This document shows, in pieces, positions 1-8,038 of a DNA stretch of 64,000 nucleotides. The DNA is from Amycolatopsis sp. WAC 01376. GTDB taxonomy: Bacteria > Actinomycetota > Actinomycetes > Mycobacteriales > Pseudonocardiaceae. Both the position numbers and the translations under genes were made by a program. The DNA lies in contig NZ_QHKL01000007.1 of the NCBI RefSeq assembly GCF_003947415.1, forward strand, positions 434,001 through 498,000. Direction: 5' to 3'. Position 1 is the stretch's first letter. The number at the start of each line of letters is the position of its first letter. Below the pieces are notes generated by a model. The model was not told the DNA's origin, did no database searches, and worked only from the letters and a program-made list of their open reading frames with translations.

Positions 1-1766
1 CGCCGCCCGTCAGCGGTCGTGACGGTGACCTGGGCGCCGATCACCGGTGAGCCCGCCGACGGCGGGGCGGCAGAGGTCGCGGACGGTTCGTGGTGGAGCC
101 GGAGACGCAGGAACGCGTTGGTGGCGGGACCGGTGTTGCGATAGAAGACCGGCGCGTCCCACTGCCGGGCGATGGCAAGGTCGAGCCTGCCGTCGCCGTC
201 GGCGTCACCGGTGGCGATCCCGCGGGTGGGTACCGGAACCGCGAGTCCCAACCGGTCCGCGATGTCGGTGTACCGGCCGTCAGCTCCCTTCGCGAAGAAC
301 CGCAGAGCCTGGTCGCCCGCGAGGTCGTCACCGCTGCGGACGTTGGGCCACCAGTAGGGGTTGTCCAGCAACGCGTCGTTGGCGGTGGCGAGCTCCTGCA
401 GCTGCGGCCACCGGTTCACCCCGCCTTTGACGAACCCGGTCGCCTGCGCGATGGCGGGCACGCCACTGTTGTCGAAGTCGTCGATCTTCGTGTCCCAGCC
501 CCAGCCCGTCCACGCCGTTCCGGCCTGCGCACTGCGGTCGTCGTAGGGGGCTTCACCGGCGCTCAGCCGCGCGCGGAGGTCCTCTTTGTCCTTCGCCGTC
601 GCCATGAACTGGAAGTTGCTCTCCTGGATGCCGAACGACGTGGTGATGTTGCTGACGAACGCGTCGTTCAGGCCGTTGCCGTCGAGGTCACCGAAGTCGA
701 CCCCCATGCCTTTGAACGAGTCGTCGCCGAGGCGTTTGGACTTCGGCACGCCGGGTGTCCTTGGCCCGCTCACCGAGCTGAACGCGAAGTGTCCCGGCGT
801 GGATCGGTTGTACAGCAGTCGATCCGGCCCGAAGTCGTTGGCGACGTACAGTTCGGGCAGCAGATCGCCGTCGAGGTCGGTCGCGCTCGACGCCAGCGTC
901 CAGCCGTTGCGTGCTTCCTCGGGAAAGACGTCACGGGGGGCCTTCTCGTACCGCGCGGACGGCGACGCGCCGGACGTGGCGCCGGTCCAGCGGAACAGCA
1001 GTTTGTCCCCGCCGTTACCAGCGTGGGACATCGATCGGTTCATCTCGACACCGCCGTCGGCGGCCCCGTCGAGAACCGGGCTGTCGGGAAAATAGTTCCC
1101 GATGAACAGGTCGTCGTGTCCGTCACCGTCGAAGTCGCCGACCGTGGCGGAATTGGTGTTCCACTGTGGACCGGCGTACCGGCCGCTCGTGGAGTTCGGG
1201 CCCGGCACCAGTTCGGTGGCGCGGTAGGTTCTCGCCGACAGCGTCGGCGTCTCGGACGCGGCGAGGTACAGGATCGCCGTGCGTCCCCAGTAGTAGGCGA
1301 GCAGATCCATCCTGCCGTCTTCGTTGAAGTCCGCGGGCACACAACCCATCGGGGCCATCACATCGTTCATCGGCAAGGCGGACGGGTCCAGCGCGAACGG
1401 CGCGTACCGGTCGCCGCTCGCGCCCGGCGTCGGTGTCACGATGACCTGATCGGACCTCGGGTCCACGAGGCACAGGTCGTTGGCCAGTCCATCGCCGTCG
1501 AGGTCGTTCATCGCGACGGCGGCGCCGACCGAGGAGATCCACGCGCGGATGTGTTCGTAGTCCTTGTTGACCGTGCGGATGTTCTGCTGTCGTGGCGCCG
1601 CGGGGAGCGCGATCGACATCGGGGTGAAGGCGTACCTGGCCGCGAGGCGGTCACCTTCCGCCGCGTCGGTGGAGGGCAGCCGTACGACGAGGTAACCGAG
1701 CACCATCAGGACGACCGCGATGATGCCGGGGAGCTGCCGCCGAACCCGGCTTGGTTCCGTAGTCAC
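1..1766 (-). CDS. UnbV/ASPIC-domain FG-GAP repeat protein (enediyne-associated), 3' end missing
   Basis: The frame is open from a GTG at 1766 down to the window edge, so about 588 residues are visible and the C-terminus is missing. An N-terminal hydrophobic segment (residues 12-25, LPGIIAVVLMVLGYLV) suggests a membrane anchor or signal. Several calcium-type FG-GAP/VCBS repeats follow: DLDGDGLAND, DFNEDGRMDL, DFDGDGHDDL, DLDGDLLPEL, DLDGNGLNDA and DADGDGRLDL. The last visible residues (GSPVIGAQVTVTTADGR) match the start of the ASPIC/UnbV domain. UnbV proteins belong to the conserved enediyne cassette; their exact reaction is not settled. The GTG lies 3 bases after the stop of the DUF1702 gene, so the two are probably translationally coupled. 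Confidence 0.85.
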   Translation of the reverse strand, partial: MTTEPSRVRRQLPGIIAVVLMVLGYLVVRLPSTDAAEGDRLAARYAFTPMSIALPAAPRQQNIRTVNKDYEHIRAWISSVGAAVAMNDLDGDGLANDLCLVDPRSDQVIVTPTPGASGDRYAPFALDPSALPMNDVMAPMGCVPADFNEDGRMDLLAYYWGRTAILYLAASETPTLSARTYRATELVPGPNSTSGRYAGPQWNTNSATVGDFDGDGHDDLFIGNYFPDSPVLDGAADGGVEMNRSMSHAGNGGDKLLFRWTGATSGASPSARYEKAPRDVFPEEARNGWTLASSATDLDGDLLPELYVANDFGPDRLLYNRSTPGHFAFSSVSGPRTPGVPKSKRLGDDSFKGMGVDFGDLDGNGLNDAFVSNITTSFGIQESNFQFMATAKDKEDLRARLSAGEAPYDDRSAQAGTAWTGWGWDTKIDDFDNSGVPAIAQATGFVKGGVNRWPQLQELATANDALLDNPYWWPNVRSGDDLAGDQALRFFAKGADGRYTDIADRLGLAVPVPTRGIATGDADGDGRLDLAIARQWDAPVFYRNTGPATNAFLRLRLHHEPSATSAAPPSAGSPVIGAQVTVTTADGR

Positions 1767-1769
1767 GTT

Positions 1770-2741
1770 TCAAGACCTTCCCGTGAGGACGAACTCGTCG
1801 GCGATACGCCGTCGCCAGACCTCGAAAGCAGGCACGCCGTCGTGCGTGCCGGTGTCGATGGGTCTGGTCCGGCGGCAGACCTCGGCCGCCTCCTCGGGCG
1901 TCCTGCCGCAGAACACCTCGGTGGCGAGGCCGGTGTGCGGGACATGCAACCCGGCACTCAGCCGTGCCTCGGCCGCGAAGGCGCTGCCCTGTGCGACATC
2001 GGGCTGGTGTTTCCCGGCTCGTTCGAAGAACAGGCGGAGTTCCTCTGTGGACACGCCGCCGGCATAGGTGGCTGCCAGGCCCGCTCCGCTGTACAGGTCG
2101 GCGTGCCTGCTGCCTGGATAGGCGTCGATCAGCCGCCCGGCGACCTCGGGGTCGGTGCCCGCGACGAACCAGAGCGCCCGGCCGATTCCCTGGTCGATCA
2201 CCCGCTGCGCGTAGGACAGGGGAGCGTCAGGCCAGGCGAACCGGTTTTCCCGGTACTGCTCGTGGACGTACTCGCGGGTGTGGAAGTACGCCTGGTGGAA
2301 GCCGTAGCCGTCAAGGAGGAGCCAGCGCAGGAGCGGGTCGAGTGCCTCGATCGATGGCCAGCGCAGGCGCGGGAGCCGGGCCAAGGCCCAGCCGACGCCG
2401 ATGTAGGCCATGTAGAGATGCTCCGTGCCGCGTCCCGCCAAGAACCTGGTCACCCGGCGTCCACGCGGCGGCAGCGCGTCCAGCACGGCGAAACCCATCG
2501 CCGCGCCTTCGTAGGCGAAGCCCCGGAAACGTTCCGGAACGGTTTGGAGCCGATCTTCGGCGGCGGTGGTCGACCTCGCCTCGACCGCGGTCCCATAGCC
2601 GTCGAGAAAGGTGGAGCCGATTGTTTCGAGCAGTTCTTTGCTGGTTTCGTTCTTTACCTCGAAACCACGTACCGCCATGGTCGACTGCGCGCTGTCCGGG
2701 GTGAGTATGCGACGCCTCAGCGTTCGCCAATGGCTGCTCAA
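1770..2741 (-). CDS. DUF1702 family protein (enediyne cassette type), intact copy
   Basis: This 323-residue protein has the DUF1702 hallmarks: an early ILTPDSAQST segment, FRGFAYEGAAMGFAVLDAL (about residues 75-95), HLYMAYIGVGWALARLPRL, DGYGFHQAYFHT and DQGIGRALWFV. DUF1702 proteins are conserved beside enediyne polyketide synthases (I recall them as the UnbL-type members, but the name mapping is not certain) and are thought to help turn the polyene into the enediyne core. The start is a TTG at 2741 with GAGGAG about nine bases upstream. It lies between a broken paralogue and the UnbV gene, all on the minus strand, so they form one transcription unit. Confidence 0.85.
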   Translation of the reverse strand: MSSHWRTLRRRILTPDSAQSTMAVRGFEVKNETSKELLETIGSTFLDGYGTAVEARSTTAAEDRLQTVPERFRGFAYEGAAMGFAVLDALPPRGRRVTRFLAGRGTEHLYMAYIGVGWALARLPRLRWPSIEALDPLLRWLLLDGYGFHQAYFHTREYVHEQYRENRFAWPDAPLSYAQRVIDQGIGRALWFVAGTDPEVAGRLIDAYPGSRHADLYSGAGLAATYAGGVSTEELRLFFERAGKHQPDVAQGSAFAAEARLSAGLHVPHTGLATEVFCGRTPEEAAEVCRRTRPIDTGTHDGVPAFEVWRRRIADEFVLTGRS

Positions 2742-2767
2742 AACGGCTCGCTCCTCGGCTTGTTGTT

Positions 2768-3694
2768 TCAGGATTGACCGTAAACGATCGTCGCAGTACC
2801 GCAGCCGGGTTTTCTATGTCCGCCGATGCTCTGTGTGGTGCCTTTCCGGACCGTACAGGCGGTTTCGGCGAACTTTCCGCGGATACGTTTTCGCCACAGT
2901 TCGTACGCCGGGGAACTCCCGTCGTCCTCGGAGGAGACCGCGGTCCGCATCGCGAGTTCGACGGCTTCGGTGGAGGGCGGCCCGGACAGCTCGGCGCCGG
3001 TCTCGGTGGTGTGTGACGGCAGGTACCCGGCCATGGCCCCTGCGCTGGTGGCGAAGACCGAACCGAGCGCCAGCGAAGGCGCATGCCCGGCCGCGAGTTC
3101 GCGGAGTGCCGCGGCGTCGGCAACGGAGCAACCGCTCGCGAACGTCGCGGCGAGCCCGACACCGCTCCACAGGTCGGCGTGCCGGGACTCGGCGAACCGG
3201 TTCACGGCCGCGGCGGTGTTCGACACGTCTCCGTTGTGGATGAACCAGAGCGCCCGGCCGAGCCCCTGGTCGAACGCGCGAGGGAAATAGGGCGGACAGC
3301 CCTGCCACGGATAGGCCGTGACGGACTCCTGCCGGTCGACCCACCGTCGCGTGTGGAAGTAGGCGAGATCGAGGCCGTAGCCGTCCACAGCGAGCCGTCT
3401 CATCGTGGGGTGGAACGGGCCGGGAGCGAGGTCGGGCAGCACTTTCTTCCACAGCGGCCGGGGAAGCCGTGCCATCGCGAACCCGATGCCGATGTACGCG
3501 AGAAGGAGATGCGGCTGCCCGGGCCCACCGCGTCGAGGATCGTGAACGCCATCGTCGCGCCCTCATAGGCGAAGCCCCGCAACTCCTGGTCCACCAGCGC
3601 CGCCCGGCGAACGTCACGTCGGCGAGCTTCGGCGTGAACAGGAGCCTCCGTACGGAACCGGTGAAGGTGGGCCCGGTGCTGATCGGCAGGGGCC
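2768..3694 (-). pseudogene. Broken second DUF1702 paralogue
   Basis: Pieces of a second DUF1702 protein lie in different frames in the correct order. LFTPKLADVTFAGR (about 3650-3610) is in one frame. VDQELRGFAYEGATMAFTILDA (about 3594-3530) is in a second. LLLAYIGIGFAMARLPRPLW followed by the complete C-terminal half (about 3510-2768) is in a third. Compared with the intact copy, about 45 residues are missing between the first and second pieces and 37 bases between the second and third. Both losses also change frame. No good start codon precedes the first piece. Such size differences are deletions and not single-base errors, though assembly trouble cannot be excluded. Many enediyne loci carry two different cassette proteins here, so the loss may be recent or compensated elsewhere. 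Confidence 0.75.
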
Positions 3695-5068
3695 TCAGTG
3701 CCCGCCGGTGATCTGTCCGTCGGGGGCGAGCCGGGACAGGACCTCGGTCACGGCACCCGTCGTCCGTGCCGCCTGCTCCTCGTCGAGCACGAGCGGCGGG
3801 GAGAGCACGATGGTGTTGCCGTAATCGCGGACCACCACCTGATGCGCCTCACGGATCTCGGCGGCCACCTCGGCAGCCATGATCGGCTCCCGGGTGACCC
3901 GGTCGGAGACCAGCTCGATGCCGGCGGTCGCACCCTCGATCCGCACGTCACCGACGACAGGCAGGTCCGCCGCGGCCGCCAGCCCGTCGCGGAACCAGTC
4001 GCCGATCCGAGTCGCGTTGACCAACAGGCCTTCCCGCTGGATCAGGTCGAGGTTGGCGAGTCCGACGGCGCAGGCGACGGCGTGGCCGAAGTACGTGTGC
4101 CCGTGGAAGAAACCGTCGCCTCCGGTCAGTGCGTCGGCGATCCGGTCGCCGAGCAGCACCGCGCCGAGCGGGACATAGCCGCTGGTGAGTCCCTTGGCCG
4201 TGACGACGAGGTCAGGCCGCATCCCGCGCCGTTCCGAGTCGAACCAGCTTCCGGTGCGGCCGAACGCGGTGACCACCTCGTCGGCGATGAGCAGGATCCG
4301 GTGTTCGTCGAGGACCTCGCGCACCCGCGGCCAGTAGTCCGGCGGCGGGGTGATCACGCCGCCGCCCGCCATGACGGGCTCCCCGATCATCGCGGCGATC
4401 CGATGCGCACCGATACGCTCGATCGTCTGCCGCAGCTCGGCGACGAGGAAGTCCGTCGGGTCCTGGCCGTCGTAGAACTCGGCGCGGTACGGATGCGGCG
4501 GCGTGAGCTTCTCCACGTGCGGGAGGTTCGGGCCGACGGCGTGCTGCATACCGTCGAAGCCGGTCGCCGTGCCGCTGCCGTAGGTGGCGCCGTGGTACCC
4601 CATCCTCCGGGCGAGGAGCCAAGTGCGTTCCGGCTCGCCTCGCCGGTGGTGATAGAGCCGCGCGGCCTTGATCGCGGTGTCGACGCCCTCCGAGCCGCCG
4701 TTGGTGAAGAAGACCCGGTCGAGGCCGGCGGGAGCCAGCTCGGCCAGGCGAGCGGCCAGCAGGATGGACTTGTCGTTGGAGTACACATCGAAGCTCGTGA
4801 AGTACTCCAGCCGCGCGAGCTGCTCCGCGGCGGCGTCCGCGATCTCCCGGCGACCGTGGCCGACCTGGCACAGCCAGTTCGCGCCTCCGGTCGCGTCGAG
4901 CAGCTCGGTGCCGCGCGCGTCCCAGACGAGACAGCCTTCGCCGCGCACGATCACGTGTCGTTCGGAGCGGGAGTCGCGCTGGTGCGGATGGATGAGGTGA
5001 CGCCGGTCGAGTGCCTCGAGCGCGTCCGCTGTCATCCGCGCCGTTCCGGTTGGGCTGGAAATCGTCAC
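3695..5068 (-). CDS. Class III PLP-dependent aminotransferase
   Basis: A 457-residue fold-type I aminotransferase of the class III (omega/ornithine/BioA) family. It shows FFTNGGSEGVDTAIKAARL (cofactor phosphate region), ARRMGYHGATYGSGTATG, LLIADEVVTAFGRTGSWF (the Asp that contacts the PLP ring) and DLVVTAKGLTSGYVPLGAV with the Schiff-base lysine. Class III enzymes move an amino group between an aldehyde or ketone and an amino acid. The frame is open further upstream, but GTG at 5068 is preferred: a GGAG lies about eight bases before it, and family homology begins just after it. It is divergent from the epoxide hydrolase gene and heads the leftward DUF1702-UnbV unit. Its substrate cannot be told; an amino sugar or an amino group on the chromophore is possible. 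Confidence 0.85.
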   Translation of the reverse strand: MTISSPTGTARMTADALEALDRRHLIHPHQRDSRSERHVIVRGEGCLVWDARGTELLDATGGANWLCQVGHGRREIADAAAEQLARLEYFTSFDVYSNDKSILLAARLAELAPAGLDRVFFTNGGSEGVDTAIKAARLYHHRRGEPERTWLLARRMGYHGATYGSGTATGFDGMQHAVGPNLPHVEKLTPPHPYRAEFYDGQDPTDFLVAELRQTIERIGAHRIAAMIGEPVMAGGGVITPPPDYWPRVREVLDEHRILLIADEVVTAFGRTGSWFDSERRGMRPDLVVTAKGLTSGYVPLGAVLLGDRIADALTGGDGFFHGHTYFGHAVACAVGLANLDLIQREGLLVNATRIGDWFRDGLAAAADLPVVGDVRIEGATAGIELVSDRVTREPIMAAEVAAEIREAHQVVVRDYGNTIVLSPPLVLDEEQAARTTGAVTEVLSRLAPDGQITGGH

Positions 5069-5296
5069 TGCATACTCCGATCTTCGTCGTGGAACTGCGA
5101 ATGCGCGGATTCCGCTGACCTTCCGGGGCACCGTCGACGTTAGCAATCCGGCGGCGGCCCACCAGCTCGCAGAATGCTTCGTCATCCGGCACAGCACGTT
5201 CGCACACGGAATTCCGCCACGGTCCGCCTTAGCGTGACTGCGAGCAGGGGAACCGGAACGCGGTGTCCCTTCCCGACCGGAGTCGAGGCGAGAACA

Positions 5297-6430
5297 ATGC
5301 GTCCTTTTCAGATCGCTGTTGCCCAAGACGAGCTCGACGAAATGGGACGCAGGATCGCGGATACGAGGTGGCCCTCCGAAATCGCGGACGTCGGCTGGGA
5401 GCGCGGGGTCCCGCTGGACTATCTCCGAGATCTCGCCGATTACTGGCGAACCGGGTTCGACTGGCGTGCCGTGGAGCGGCGGCTGAACGAGTTCGACCAG
5501 TACGTCACGACCATCGACGGCGCCCAGGTCCACTTCCTCCACGTGCGCTCACCCGAAACCGACGCGCTTCCACTGGTGCTCACCCACGGCTGGCCGGGTT
5601 CGGTCGCCGAGTTCGCGGAGGTGATCCCGCGGCTGACCGATCCCCGCGCATACGGTGGTGAGGCCGCGGACGCGTTCCACGTGGTCGTGCCATCCATCCC
5701 CGGCTTCGGGTTCTCGGGCCGCACCGAGGACGCCGGTTGGAACGCCCGCAGGGTGGCGGGGGCATGGGCCGAGCTCATGCGCGAGCTCGGCTACGACCGG
5801 TACGGCGCGCACGGGGGTGACGCCGGTTCGGTGATCTCCCTCGAATTGGGCAAGCTGCGGTCCGTGGATCCGGTGGGTATCCACCTGACCATGCTGCTGA
5901 CCTTTCCCTCGGGTGCCCCCGGCGAGCTGGCCGATCTGTCCGCTGTGGACAGGGAACGGCTCGGTAGGCTGAAGCGGTTCGACGAGGAACTGTCCGGGTA
6001 CATGAAGTTGCAGTCCACCAAGCCGCAGACCCTGGCCTACGCACTGACCGACTCACCGGTGGGGCAGCTGGCTTGGATCGCGGAGCGGTACCACGACTGG
6101 ACCGGCGAACAGCCGCTCGATCCGGACATCCTGCTCACCGCCGCCACGATCTACTGGCTGACGGCGACGGCGGGCTCTTCGGCACACCACTACTACGAGA
6201 GTGCCGCCGACCTGCGCGGCGTCGGCCAGGAGAGTGCGCTGATTACCACACCGGTAGGCGTCGCGGTGTTCGGCGAAGACATCCTGCCCCCGATCCGTCG
6301 CCTCGCCGAACGGGACCTGCCCACGATCGTCCACTGGTCGGAGTTCGAACGAGGCGGGCACTTCCCGGCACTCGAGCAGCCGGACGAGTTCGTCGCCGAC
6401 GTTCGCCGCTTCTTCTCCCGCCTACGCTGA
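5297..6430 (+). CDS. Epoxide hydrolase (EHN domain, SgcF-like family)
   Basis: A 377-residue alpha/beta-hydrolase with the N-terminal EHN extension (residues 1-85) typical of microsomal-type epoxide hydrolases. The oxyanion motif HGWPGS is near residue 96, the nucleophile Asp lies in HGGDAGS near 174, and the catalytic His in GGHFPALEQPDEF near 354. Length fits the family. Enzymes of this type (SgcF, NcsF, KedF) open the epoxide of nine-membered enediyne cores to a vicinal diol, onto which side groups are attached; that role here is inferred from the neighbours. ATG at 5297 is chosen because EHN homology starts there. The gene stands alone on the plus strand between two leftward units. Confidence 0.88.
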   Translation: MRPFQIAVAQDELDEMGRRIADTRWPSEIADVGWERGVPLDYLRDLADYWRTGFDWRAVERRLNEFDQYVTTIDGAQVHFLHVRSPETDALPLVLTHGWPGSVAEFAEVIPRLTDPRAYGGEAADAFHVVVPSIPGFGFSGRTEDAGWNARRVAGAWAELMRELGYDRYGAHGGDAGSVISLELGKLRSVDPVGIHLTMLLTFPSGAPGELADLSAVDRERLGRLKRFDEELSGYMKLQSTKPQTLAYALTDSPVGQLAWIAERYHDWTGEQPLDPDILLTAATIYWLTATAGSSAHHYYESAADLRGVGQESALITTPVGVAVFGEDILPPIRRLAERDLPTIVHWSEFERGGHFPALEQPDEFVADVRRFFSRLR

Positions 6431-6439
6431 GTTCGCCGC

Positions 6440-8014
6440 CTACGGGTGTAGGGGTTCCTCCGCAGGCAGCGGTTCCCGGCCGCGGATCAGATCCGCGGCC
6501 TTCTCCGCGATGGCGATGGTGGGCGCGTTGGTGTTGCCGCGCACGAGCCGCGGCATCACCGAGGCGTCCACAACGCGCAGGCCGTCCACTCCTCGCACGC
6601 GTAGTCCGGCGTCGAGTACCGTGCCCATCGCACAGGTTCCGGCGGGGTGGAACAGCGTCTGGGTGTGCCGGCGGGCATGGTCGCGCAGGTCGTCGTCGTA
6701 GTCGGACTCCGGAGGGTCGAGCAGTCTCGTGGTGTACCTGCGCAGCGCCGATCCACGGGCGATCGCCAGCCCGGCCCGCAGGCCCGCCACCGCGACGTCG
6801 AGGTCTTCGGGCTCGGCGTAGTAGTCGTGGATGATGCGCGGTTTGGCGGTCGGATCCGGTGACACGATGCGGACGCTGCCGCGGCTGCGCGGCGCGAGAA
6901 CGCAGGCACCGTAGGACAGCGCGTGCCCGGTCGGCGCTTCGAGCCCGCCCGCGAGGAACATCATCGGTGCCGCGTGGAACTGGACGTCCGGTGCGGCCAA
7001 GCCGTCGCGTGTCCGGATGAACCCGCCCGCCTCGGGACCGTTGGACGTCAACGGCCCCGTCCCGGAGCGTTCGAACTCCGCCACGTGACGCGGCTCGGCG
7101 GTGACCAGCAGGCTGACCGGTTCGGTATGCGCGAAGTTCAGGTTCACCTGGGGATGGTCCTGCAGGTTCGCCCCCACCTCCGGCTGGTCGACCAGCACGC
7201 CGATACCCAGTCCGGTGAGAAGATCGGCGGGCCCGACCCCGGACAGCATGAGCAACTGGGGTGAGTTGTAGGCACCCGCTGAGAGGATCACCTCTCGTTC
7301 GGCCCGAAAGGACACCCGCTGGCCGAACCGCTCACCTTCCACGCCACACGCTCTCCCGTTCTCGAGCACCACGCGGTGCACCTGAAGGTCGGTCAGCACG
7401 GTGAGATTGGAACGTTCCGACACGGGGCGCAGAAATCCGGCGGCGGTACTGCAGCGGCGGCCTTCGCGTTGGGTCACCTGGTAATGGCCGAACCCGTCCT
7501 GCTCGGCACCGTTGAAGTCCGTGTTGGCCGCGTACCCGGTTTCCGTGGCCGCCTCGACGAACGCGGTCGTCATGGGATTGCGTGACCTGCTCTCGGACAC
7601 GGCCAGCGGACCACCCGTTCCGTGGTAGGCGCCGGCGCCGCGTTCGTTGTCCTCCGACCGCTTGAAATAGGGCAGGAGTTCGGAGTAGCTCCAGCCCGGC
7701 TGCCGCCAGCCGTCATAGTCGGAGCGGTGTCCGCGGATATAGACCATCGCGTTCATCGAACTCGTCCCGCCGAGTACCCGCCCGCGGGGCAGGTAGATCC
7801 GACGGTTGCCGCAGTGCCGCTCGTCGTGGCTGTCGTAGTCCCAGTCGAGGGCGGTACGGAAGAGTTTCCCGAAGGCGTACGGGGTATGGATGTTCTCGTT
7901 CGTGTCGGCAGGCCCGGCCTCCAGCAGGCAGACCTCGACGCCGGGGTCCTCACTCAACCGGTTCGCCAGGACGCAGCCCGCCGAACCGGCGCCGACGATC
8001 ACGTAGTCGTACAA
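6440..8014 (-). CDS. GMC-family flavin oxidoreductase (choline dehydrogenase-like)
   Basis: A 524-residue glucose-methanol-choline oxidoreductase. The N-terminal FAD dinucleotide fold is YDYVIVGAGSAGCVLANRLS with LLEAG at the second strand. GMC signature 1 is GRVLGGTSSMNAMVYIRG (about residues 77-95), and signature 2 is GAYNSPQLLMLSGVGP (about 250). The C-terminal part carries HPAGTCAMG with the catalytic His and RGNTNAPTIAIAEKAADLI. These enzymes oxidise alcohols to aldehydes or ketones. It begins with TTG at 8014 after a GGAGGG ribosome site. It ends a five-gene leftward unit (13594 to 6440), which suggests a tailoring role in this cluster; the substrate is unknown. Confidence 0.9.
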   Translation of the reverse strand: MYDYVIVGAGSAGCVLANRLSEDPGVEVCLLEAGPADTNENIHTPYAFGKLFRTALDWDYDSHDERHCGNRRIYLPRGRVLGGTSSMNAMVYIRGHRSDYDGWRQPGWSYSELLPYFKRSEDNERGAGAYHGTGGPLAVSESRSRNPMTTAFVEAATETGYAANTDFNGAEQDGFGHYQVTQREGRRCSTAAGFLRPVSERSNLTVLTDLQVHRVVLENGRACGVEGERFGQRVSFRAEREVILSAGAYNSPQLLMLSGVGPADLLTGLGIGVLVDQPEVGANLQDHPQVNLNFAHTEPVSLLVTAEPRHVAEFERSGTGPLTSNGPEAGGFIRTRDGLAAPDVQFHAAPMMFLAGGLEAPTGHALSYGACVLAPRSRGSVRIVSPDPTAKPRIIHDYYAEPEDLDVAVAGLRAGLAIARGSALRRYTTRLLDPPESDYDDDLRDHARRHTQTLFHPAGTCAMGTVLDAGLRVRGVDGLRVVDASVMPRLVRGNTNAPTIAIAEKAADLIRGREPLPAEEPLHP

Positions 8015-8038
8015 GATCCCTCCAGGCGTTGGTGTTCG

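Noticed and set aside
90..2777. 895-codon open frame on the plus strand
   Set aside because: It is antisense to the UnbV and DUF1702 genes, and its composition is that of a GC-rich shadow frame with no recognisable domain.
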